The position numbers and the translations under genes were made by a program. Shown here one piece after another: positions 7,028-13,580 of a stretch of 37,495 nt of DNA. The DNA is from a bacterium (GTDB lineage Bacteria; Sysuimicrobiota; Sysuimicrobiia; Sysuimicrobiales; Segetimicrobiaceae). The DNA is taken from NCBI GenBank assembly GCA_035703895.1, contig DASSXJ010000152.1:1-37495 (forward strand). Reading direction: 5' to 3'. The notes under the pieces were generated by a model. It was given only the letters and a program-made list of their open reading frames with translations, did no database searches and was not told where the DNA came from. The number at the start of each line of letters is the position of its first letter. Within the stretch, counting starts at the first letter, position 1.

Positions 7028-8608
7028 TCATTTCAGTTGCTGCCAGGACAGGATCGAGAGGCCTGTTCCAAAGACGGAGAGCGCGAGCGGATCAAACCGT
7101 AACACCACGGTCGCGTTCTCGCTCATAAAGCTCGGGTTCGGTGTCCCGCGATTCCCATGATACATCGCCCCGATGTGATCCACAGAAGCCCCGGGGCCAA
7201 TGGCCATGCCGTCCGCCGTGTAAATCAGGCCGTCCACCGTCAGTTCCTGTCGGGGTCCCCCGCACAAGACGAGCCGTCCGGAGCCGTTCACCGCCTGCCC
7301 ATGACAGACGGGGGTCGAACGGGCGGTGGGGACGCTCGTTCCGAAGACCAGGATGCCGGGAGTTTGGCGGCCGACAGCGGTGCTCAGATCGTGTCGGTTC
7401 GTGAGCCGGGCATCCTCAGTCAAGATCACGTCCCCTGCCACGGCCAACGTAACATCCCCCCCACTGCCCCCAAGGTCGAGGTCCTGCACCAACTGCAGCG
7501 TGCCGGTCACATAGATCGTGCCTCGAAGCCGCTCGGCGCTGTGCGTGCCAAGGTAGCCGACGATCTCATAAAATTCGAGCGGTGTATAGATTGAGTTCGT
7601 CCTCTTCGAGAGCCCTGCTGCCCTATTGATCGAAGCGTTGGCGTCGTTTCCGGCCGCACGGCTCACGAACCCGTCCGGGTTGAGCGAGAGGAGCGGGAGC
7701 TCGGCCTTGCGGATCCGCTGCAGGTAGACGTGGGGGAGGCCGCCGGCGCTCCCCGCCGTCCGCTCCACCGTGCTGCGGAGCGTGACCGCGTCCTCGATGT
7801 CGTTCGCGTGATACGGAGCGGTCACACAGGCGTACGATGTTCCACAGGGGTTCGCGCTCTGCCCCAGTTGCGGACGCGCCTTGACGATCTCCCCAAAGAT
7901 CGAGAGCACCCAGGGTGTGGCATCGGCCGCCGGATCCGGATTGTAGTCGGGGCGTTCCGCAAAGCCGAACAACCCGTAGTCCGGGATTCGGCCGGCGTCC
8001 CGCAGGCTCACGATCTCCACTCCCCTCTCGCTTAAGGCGTTGAGGCGGACGTCCGCGTCGGCGAAGCGGATCTCGCTAAAGGATCCCAGGCTCGCACCAT
8101 TCCCGGGAGATCCCACGCCGTAGGGCGCGAGGTAGATGCGCGAGCCGGCCCCACGGAGTTCGACGCGAGAGACTCCAAAGAGCGCGATCGCCTGCGGCGT
8201 TCCCGCGATGGCGCACTCCCGTACCCGCGACGAGATGGCCCGTGCAAGGAGCGGCACTTCGCCGAGGGCCTCGAGCGTCTTGAACCCGGGCCCGCACCCC
8301 GCGGCCGGCCCGGCATCGACCCAGTAGGTGTAGTGTCCCCCGCCATAGGCCGCGGTGACGCCGCGGGCGGGGGTGGTGAAGGTCCGCGGGTCGACGGCAG
8401 CCGCGAGCTCCGCCCGCGCCACTTCGAGGCCGGATTCGGCGAGAAAGTAGCTGCGGGCCACGGCATGCTGGATCGAGGCGTGCAGCATGTCGGTGTTCAT
8501 GAGGCCGATCAGCGCGAAACAGATGGTGGTGATGATCGTGAGTACGGCGAGCACCATGATCAGCGCCAGCCCGCCCTCGCGCGCAGGCACCGTCGAGGAC
8601 GCCCTCAT
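7028..8608 (-). CDS. PilX-like minor pilin / pilus assembly protein
   Basis: This 526-residue protein starts at the ATG that overlaps the preceding PilW-like stop (ATGA). The N-terminus (EGGLALIMVLAVLTIITT, then a helix with FLAESGLEVARAEL) is the PilX N-terminal domain: a prepilin-like Gly followed by a hydrophobic helix and the AE(S/A)GLE motif. The usual +5 Glu of prepilins is absent, as in other PilX-type proteins. The remaining ~450 residues are beta-rich with several Cys, including SANPCGTSYACVT, and a late Gly-rich stretch (LGGSGGDVTLAVAGDVILTE) that reads like repeating beta-strands. It is much longer than proteobacterial PilX, which has about 200 residues, so it may be a tip or adhesive subunit. 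It is the last gene of a sigma-PilV-PilW-PilX group. Confidence 0.8.
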   Translation of the reverse strand: MRASSTVPAREGGLALIMVLAVLTIITTICFALIGLMNTDMLHASIQHAVARSYFLAESGLEVARAELAAAVDPRTFTTPARGVTAAYGGGHYTYWVDAGPAAGCGPGFKTLEALGEVPLLARAISSRVRECAIAGTPQAIALFGVSRVELRGAGSRIYLAPYGVGSPGNGASLGSFSEIRFADADVRLNALSERGVEIVSLRDAGRIPDYGLFGFAERPDYNPDPAADATPWVLSIFGEIVKARPQLGQSANPCGTSYACVTAPYHANDIEDAVTLRSTVERTAGSAGGLPHVYLQRIRKAELPLLSLNPDGFVSRAAGNDANASINRAAGLSKRTNSIYTPLEFYEIVGYLGTHSAERLRGTIYVTGTLQLVQDLDLGGSGGDVTLAVAGDVILTEDARLTNRHDLSTAVGRQTPGILVFGTSVPTARSTPVCHGQAVNGSGRLVLCGGPRQELTVDGLIYTADGMAIGPGASVDHIGAMYHGNRGTPNPSFMSENATVVLRFDPLALSVFGTGLSILSWQQLK

Positions 8609-9225
8609 CGATTCTTTGGCACGAAGACGGTCTGGTTGAAGAAGGTGCGTTGCAGGCCCGTGCGCGACCCGGTCGCGCTCAGCTCCTCGATCGCCATCGC
8701 GATCGCATTGGGCTGGGGGTTCCCCTCCGGCAGCAGCGTGAAGGAGGCCGCCACCACCTGTCGCCCAATGACCGCGTACGGGGCGAGGATCGGGGGCCAC
8801 CGGGTGGCTGGGAAGGCCGTTGCCGGATTGCACCGGGTTCTCAGTTCGTCTGTCGCCGTATCCCTCCAGATGTAGATCGTGGCCTGCCAGTCCGGCGCGC
8901 CGTTGAGGAGGGTGAACGGACCGGAGCAGGCGCTGCGGGCAGTCACGAAACCGATACACCCCTCATACCCACCGGCGCAGCCCGTGTCGGCCGAGTAGAC
9001 GCGGAGCCGGCCGACGCCAAGGGTGGTCTCATGGAGTTGCCGGGCCACCCGGTCGACGGCCAGCCGGGCGTCCTGCTGGGCGGCGAGCCTGCCGTTGATA
9101 TGATGGGAGAGGGCAAAGGCTGGAATGAAGATCTGATAGATGGCCACGATGACGAGCCCGAACAAGACGAGCCCCATGACCACATCCACGATTGCGTATC
9201 CCGCATCCACCCCTCGCGGCCTCAT
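8605..9225 (-). CDS. PilW-like type IV prepilin
   Basis: This 206-residue protein begins at an ATG overlapping the stop of the PilV-like gene. After an 8-residue leader the sequence GYAIVDVVMGLVLFGLVIVA is a class III prepilin signal: Gly at the cleavage site, an aromatic at +1, and a long hydrophobic helix that doubles as the pilus core. The +5 residue is Asp rather than the usual Glu, which may affect N-methylation or subunit docking. The globular part contains Cys pairs likely to form disulfides (DTGCAGGYEGCIGF). Minor pilins of this type prime pilus or pseudopilus assembly in the inner membrane. The fixed order PilV-PilW-PilX and the 4-nt overlaps indicate co-translation. Confidence 0.82.
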   Translation of the reverse strand: MRPRGVDAGYAIVDVVMGLVLFGLVIVAIYQIFIPAFALSHHINGRLAAQQDARLAVDRVARQLHETTLGVGRLRVYSADTGCAGGYEGCIGFVTARSACSGPFTLLNGAPDWQATIYIWRDTATDELRTRCNPATAFPATRWPPILAPYAVIGRQVVAASFTLLPEGNPQPNAIAMAIEELSATGSRTGLQRTFFNQTVFVPKNR

Positions 9226-9686
9226 CGCGACTCCCGGCTCCCGATGCGGGTCTCGAGTGTCCGGCTCTGGGTGACCAACGTTCCGGCGCACCCCGTCCCC
9301 GCAGTTCCCGCCGCGCACGCCGAGCCGTAGGCCACTTGCCAGCTGACAGTGACGGTGAGGTCGAGGAACCCGGGGGTGGACGTGTCGACCCCTGTGTGGA
9401 CCGTGTACGGCCGCCCCTGCCCGGGAGGTACCTGCTCGACTACGATGCGACCGTCCTCGCCGGCGATCGCCGACGGAGGCAGCGAGTGCAGCACCTCCAT
9501 CCGCGCTCGCGCGAGATTCGCGGCGATCGAGGCGCTCTCGGCGGACGCCCCCGAGGACAGGGCCAGGAGGAACAAGCCGCCGAGGCTGAGTACGACGACG
9601 CTGAACAGGGACAGCGCGACGAGGATCTCGATCGTCCCGAACCCACGCGGTGGCAGCATGCTCCGGGCCATCCTGTCGAGCGTCAT
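9222..9686 (-). CDS. PilV-like type IV prepilin
   Basis: The chosen ATG is preceded by GGTGAGGTG and gives 154 residues; an upstream in-frame TTG would add 17 residues with no supporting ribosome site. The prepilin signal is canonical: a basic leader, then RGFGTIEILVALSLFSVVVL with Gly-Phe at the cleavage site and Glu at +5. A Cys-containing C-terminal domain follows (YGSACAAGTAGTGCAGT). It should be cleaved and methylated by a PilD-type peptidase, which is not in this window. The ECF sigma gene ends 77 bp upstream on the same strand and may share its transcript. Confidence 0.85.
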   Translation of the reverse strand: MTLDRMARSMLPPRGFGTIEILVALSLFSVVVLSLGGLFLLALSSGASAESASIAANLARARMEVLHSLPPSAIAGEDGRIVVEQVPPGQGRPYTVHTGVDTSTPGFLDLTVTVSWQVAYGSACAAGTAGTGCAGTLVTQSRTLETRIGSRESR

Positions 9687-9763
9687 TCGCACCTCACCGC
9701 CATCGTCCTCCTCGCGCCGCAAACGATCCGGCGTCAAGCGTCGTGTGGCACCATCCGGATGCG

Positions 9764-10336
9764 CTATTGGGGAGTCATCGCGGGCGCTCCCCGCACGAGC
9801 CGCCGCAGGTTCTGCAGGCCAAGCCGCACCCGGCTCTTCACGGTTCCAAGCGGAAGTGCCAGCGTGTCGGCGACTTCGCGTTGGGTAAACCCGGCAACGT
9901 GCGTGAGCCAGATGGCCTGACGCTGCTCCGGCGCCAGCCCCTGAATCGCCCGCCGGATCTGGGAACTCAGGACCTTGGTGACCGCCCGCTCTCCCGGGTC
10001 ATCGGGTGCGACGGCGGTCACGGCATCGACATCAGGAGAGTTCGGAATGGCATCGCCCCGCCGGCGCCGGACGTGGTCGATGACGAGATGGTGTGTGATC
10101 GTCAGGAGCCAGGTGGCGGCAGAGCCGCGGGCCGGATCGTACCGGGCCGCTTGGCACCAGACGCGGAGGAACGCCTCTTGCGAAACCTCCTCCGCCTCAG
10201 TGGTATCGCGCAACAGGCGCAGGCACAAGGAAAAGACGAGCCGCCCGTAACGTCCGTACAATGTCTCGAAGGCGGCCGCATCACCGCTGTTGATCCACTT
10301 GAGAAGCTCGCCGTCACTCCACTCCGGCCCGTCCAC
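9764..10336 (-). CDS. ECF-family RNA polymerase sigma factor
   Basis: This 190-residue protein starts at a GTG preceded by GAGGTGGGGG. Region 2 is clear (FETLYGRYGRLVFSLCLRLL followed by EAEEVSQEAFLRVW), and so is region 4 (LAPEQRQAIWLTHVAGFT, then EVADTLALPLGTVKSRV, the -35-binding helix-turn-helix). Regions 1.1 and 3 are absent, as in the ECF group. No anti-sigma gene is adjacent on either side, so how it is held inactive is not visible. It lies directly upstream of three minor-pilin genes on the same strand, which suggests that it controls surface-fibre expression. That link rests on position only. Confidence 0.92.
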   Translation of the reverse strand: MDGPEWSDGELLKWINSGDAAAFETLYGRYGRLVFSLCLRLLRDTTEAEEVSQEAFLRVWCQAARYDPARGSAATWLLTITHHLVIDHVRRRRGDAIPNSPDVDAVTAVAPDDPGERAVTKVLSSQIRRAIQGLAPEQRQAIWLTHVAGFTQREVADTLALPLGTVKSRVRLGLQNLRRLVRGAPAMTPQ

Positions 10337-10410
10337 GCGCCCCCACCTCTACGCTAGTGCATTCGAATGGGGTCAGCGTTCGGTTTGGGTGCTCAGAGCG
10401 GGTAACGTCT

Positions 10411-11424
10411 TTAGCCCCAGCGCTCCTCAATGCGCAATAGGCGCCATGCCCCGTACGAGAGCGACCATGTGACGACAAACAGGCCGACGAGCAGGTAGCC
10501 GATCCACCCGAAGTCTAGGGCCTGCAGGCGGTCCCAGAACCCGCCGCCGAGCCCCAGGGCCTGAATGAAGACCTGCATGAGCTCGATGAGGCCAATGAGG
10601 AGCGCAGCGACGACCGAGAGCCCTGTGACCGTGAGATTATAATAGATCTTTCGCAGCGGCGTCCCAAAGGCCCAGCGGTACGCGGTCGTCATGAAGATCC
10701 CGTCGGCCGTGTCCATCAAGCTCATCCCCGCTGCGAAGAGCACGGGGAGCGCGAGGATCCCCCACACCGGGAGGGCGCTGGCGGCTGCCCCGGCCGATAA
10801 CGCGAGCAGCGCGACTTCACTCGCGGTGTCAAATCCCAGCCCGAAGAGGAACCCCAGCGGGTAGACGTGCCAGCTGCGCCCGATCAGGCGAAAGAGCGGG
10901 CCGGCGACGCGGGCGATGAGGCCGCGGGAGAGGAGGAGCCGCTCCAGTTCCCCCGGATCGTGGGTGCCGTGCCGCATCCGCTGGAAGATCAGGAAGATGT
11001 CTAGCCAGATGAACAGGTTGAGCAGGCCGATGAGGAGGAGGAACCCCCCCGAGACCGTCGTGCCGATCACCGCGCCGATCGCCTGGAGGTGGGGGAGCGC
11101 CTGCTGGGTCCAGCGGGCGACGAGCGCGGTGGCGAGAACCATGAACAGGACCACCGTGGAGTGGCCTAATGAAAAGTAGAACCCGGCCCCTAGCGGGGAT
11201 TGGTCCTGACACACCAGCTTTCGGACGGTGTTATCGATCGCCGCGATGTGATCCGCGTCGAAGGCGTGACGGAGTCCCAGCGCATAGGCGAGGAACCCCA
11301 TGCCCAGGAGCGCAGGGTGAAGACGCGCAGCGGGCAGCAGCGCCAGAATGCCAAGGACGTGTAATCCGAGGATTGTCCCTCCGTATCCAAGCCACGCTCT
11401 TGCTCCCGGTCCTCCTTTGTCCAT
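10411..11424 (-). CDS. NiCoT-family nickel/cobalt permease (HoxN/NixA type)
   Basis: This 337-residue polytopic membrane protein carries the family signature RHAFDADHIAAIDN at residues 52-65. His53, Asp58 and His59 form the HX4DH metal-selection motif of transmembrane helix II. The second and third signatures, LGFDTASEV and GMSLMDTADG, are also present. About eight hydrophobic segments are visible, as expected. It imports Ni2+ or Co2+ across the inner membrane. It begins 27 bp after the NicO-type permease gene on the same strand, so the two form an operon. No nickel enzyme gene (urease, hydrogenase, Ni-SOD) or B12 synthesis gene is in the window, so the metal and its user cannot be assigned. 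Confidence 0.92.
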   Translation of the reverse strand: MDKGGPGARAWLGYGGTILGLHVLGILALLPAARLHPALLGMGFLAYALGLRHAFDADHIAAIDNTVRKLVCQDQSPLGAGFYFSLGHSTVVLFMVLATALVARWTQQALPHLQAIGAVIGTTVSGGFLLLIGLLNLFIWLDIFLIFQRMRHGTHDPGELERLLLSRGLIARVAGPLFRLIGRSWHVYPLGFLFGLGFDTASEVALLALSAGAAASALPVWGILALPVLFAAGMSLMDTADGIFMTTAYRWAFGTPLRKIYYNLTVTGLSVVAALLIGLIELMQVFIQALGLGGGFWDRLQALDFGWIGYLLVGLFVVTWSLSYGAWRLLRIEERWG

Positions 11425-11451
11425 CGGTCCCCCTCGATATTCGCCTCCAGG

Positions 11452-13032
11452 CTATCGGATGAGTCGGAGCGACACGATCGTCTGAATCACGATCACCGCT
11501 CCAAGCGCTGCCACGGCTGCCGCTGAAAACACCGGAAGCCGCCGCAGCATCGGTCTCACAAGGCGCCGGCCCGGGATCGGCATCCGCGCATCCGAGACGC
11601 TGTCTAAGAGACGAGTCATGAACGACCTGCTGTAGACCATCAGCAGGCCGGCGGCGGTGAGGACCGCGGCCAAGCCGAGGCTGAACATCGAGATCAGCAG
11701 GAGGCCCAGCCCGACCTGTCCCACCGAGATCGCCGCCAGCATCACGACCAGGGCGGAAGGGCAGGGGAGCATGCCGCCTGTGATGCCGATCATGATGAGG
11801 TCGCGCGGCCGAATCGCCTCTCCCGGGTGCGGGTGGTGATGATGTCCATGGCCATGATCGTGATGGGCGTGGTGGTGATCCAGCGCGTGCGCGGCGCGTA
11901 AAGTGCGGAGTCTGCCCCACAGGAGCGAGCCTCCCACCCCCACAAGCATGACGCCCGACAGCACGCTCAGCCATGGAAAGAGTTTCTCCGGGACCACATA
12001 CCGCGATGCTACGAGTGTGCCGAACCCCAGGACAAAGACCCCGGTCGTGTGGGTGAGCGTGACCACGGTTCCAAGGAGCACGGCCTGGCTCGGCGTTCCA
12101 CGCGAGCCGATGAAGTAGGCGGCAAGAATCGCCTTCCCGTGTCCCGGGGTCAAGGCGTGGTAGGCGCCCAGCACGAACGCCCCCAAGATCACGAGGGCGA
12201 GTACCTCAAAGCTGAGAGGGCCCCCAACATGAATCCGCTTGAAGAGCGCCCCGAACGCCGTGCTCTCCGCGACATACCGAGGACCCGGAGTCTGGCCGCC
12301 GGCGTCGGCCACGGTTGCCCCCTCGGCAATCCGGCACCCGGACAGGCGCAGGTTGATCGACGGTTTCGCCTGGAGTGGCCCGGGATGGGCCTGCCGCGGC
12401 GCGGCACCGATCCGGAACCGGGCCACGGTCTCGTCCGGCGGGGACTTGAGGAGGTCAACCGGGTAGGACCGCAGGCGGTTGCTACCGCGGTCGGCCGCGG
12501 GCACGGATGATGACTGCACCAAGGGGCCTGTCACGATAATTTCCTTCCAGCCCACGCGGCTCGGAAAGGTACCGTCTCGATAGGTCAGATCAACCGGCCG
12601 GCTCCCGCTTGGGCCCGAGGTCCCGCTCCCGTCCGCCCACAGCTCTTCCTCGACCCGCAGGATCGGAAGTCCCCCCACGCCCGGCAAGCAGGAGACGGTT
12701 GCCACTTGAAGCCGGAGGGGCACCGGAACCCCGCTGGCGGCAAGGTGCAAGTCGAGCCCCCACTGCGGGAGCCGCGCCGCGAGATGCCGCTCCATCGCAG
12801 TCTCGTCCAGGTGCTCCAGCTCCTGAAAGGTGGGGATCTCCGCCATGTCGAGGATATGGCTGATGTGGATGCCGTCAGGTTGGGCGTCGATGGCGGTGTA
12901 ATGGTTGATGGTGAAGTTGCCGAGTGGATGGGCAGCGGCCGAGAGAGGGCTCAGCACCAACCCCATGATGATCGCGGCGAAGAGCGCGGTTGCGCGTCCG
13001 CGGATGTTCGTCCCGGTGAATGCCGTCCTCAT
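11452..13032 (-). CDS. NicO/RcnA-family nickel-cobalt transporter with large extracytoplasmic N-terminal domain
   Basis: The start was placed at the ATG that begins MRTAFTGTNIRGRATALFA, giving 526 residues with a signal peptide ending SAAAHPLGNFTIN. Residues ~30-290 form an extracytoplasmic domain whose mature end begins with His and continues through NHYTAIDAQPDGIHISHI. The membrane part starts near residue 290. It contains YHALTPGHGKAILAAYFIG (the HX5GHGK motif of NicO proteins), a His-rich cytoplasmic loop (DHHHAHHDHGHGHHHH) and GGMLPCPSALVVML. RcnA-type members export Ni/Co; others import, so direction is uncertain. The extra domain is absent from E. coli RcnA, which is about half this length. 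It heads an operon with the NiCoT permease. Confidence 0.85.
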   Translation of the reverse strand: MRTAFTGTNIRGRATALFAAIIMGLVLSPLSAAAHPLGNFTINHYTAIDAQPDGIHISHILDMAEIPTFQELEHLDETAMERHLAARLPQWGLDLHLAASGVPVPLRLQVATVSCLPGVGGLPILRVEEELWADGSGTSGPSGSRPVDLTYRDGTFPSRVGWKEIIVTGPLVQSSSVPAADRGSNRLRSYPVDLLKSPPDETVARFRIGAAPRQAHPGPLQAKPSINLRLSGCRIAEGATVADAGGQTPGPRYVAESTAFGALFKRIHVGGPLSFEVLALVILGAFVLGAYHALTPGHGKAILAAYFIGSRGTPSQAVLLGTVVTLTHTTGVFVLGFGTLVASRYVVPEKLFPWLSVLSGVMLVGVGGSLLWGRLRTLRAAHALDHHHAHHDHGHGHHHHPHPGEAIRPRDLIMIGITGGMLPCPSALVVMLAAISVGQVGLGLLLISMFSLGLAAVLTAAGLLMVYSRSFMTRLLDSVSDARMPIPGRRLVRPMLRRLPVFSAAAVAALGAVIVIQTIVSLRLIR

Positions 13033-13047
13033 GCTTTCATGTACGTA

Positions 13048-13063
13048 CCGGTTCGGCAACCGG
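13048..13063. promoter_or_regulatory. Inverted repeat just upstream of the NicO gene
   Basis: CCGGTT-CGGC-AACCGG is a perfect 6-bp dyad with a 4-nt centre, 16 bp upstream of the NicO start codon and within the ~110-bp divergent gap shared with the alkyltransferase-like gene. It could be an operator or a small leader hairpin near the ribosome site. No recognisable NiCo or cobalamin riboswitch core is present. Confidence 0.35.
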
Positions 13064-13145
13064 ATTGATGATGTGGCGGGGGGTCGCGGACTACCCACTT
13101 GTAAACCTTCGTCGACGGGAGGCAGAATGGGCTCGTGAAAGATCG

Positions 13146-13484
13146 ATGACCCCTCAACCCCGCGTCGGTCCGCGTACCCCGCCGTCCAGGTTCTTCGCGC
13201 GAGTCTACGCGGTCGTCCGCCGAATTCCTCGCGGCAACGTGACCAGTTACGGGTCGATCGCGCGCGCCCTGGGCGTACCGCAGGGCGCGCGCACGGTCGG
13301 CTGGGCACTCAGGGCATGTCCGGACGATATCCCCTGGCACCGCGTCGTGAATGTGCAGGGCAAGATCAGCTGGAGGCCGACCGGCGGATTCACGCTTCAG
13401 CGCACCCTCCTGCAGCGGGAGGGCGTCCGGTTCAACCGTCAAGGGCGGATCAACCTGGCGAAGTTTGGCTGGAAGGATCTGTGA
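13146..13484 (+). CDS. Alkyltransferase-like (ATL) DNA damage recognition protein
   Basis: This 112-residue protein has the DNA-binding fold of O6-methylguanine-DNA methyltransferases: VYAVVRRIPRGNVTSYGSIA, then the recognition helix with GARTVGWALRACP (Arg49 is the expected base-flipping arginine finger). At the active site PCHRV reads PWHRV, with Trp64 in place of the alkyl-accepting Cys, which is the defining feature of ATL proteins. ATLs bind O6-alkylguanine without repairing it and hand the lesion to nucleotide excision repair. The length matches single-domain ATLs. It is divergent from the nickel operon and followed 96 bp later by the sensor kinase. Only a weak GAAAG precedes the ATG. 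Confidence 0.93.
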   Translation: MTPQPRVGPRTPPSRFFARVYAVVRRIPRGNVTSYGSIARALGVPQGARTVGWALRACPDDIPWHRVVNVQGKISWRPTGGFTLQRTLLQREGVRFNRQGRINLAKFGWKDL

Positions 13485-13580
13485 GCCCGCGCCCAGGTCT
13501 AGCATGTGCGGCGAGTGGGCATTTTCCTGGAAGAACCCCACAACATCCTCGTCAGTCGCGCCACGAGGCCGGGAGCGTTG

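Noticed and set aside
13032-13146. Possible nickel/cobalt or cobalamin riboswitch before the NicO gene
   Set aside because: The gap is only ~110 bp and no conserved core of either riboswitch could be found; only a short dyad is present.
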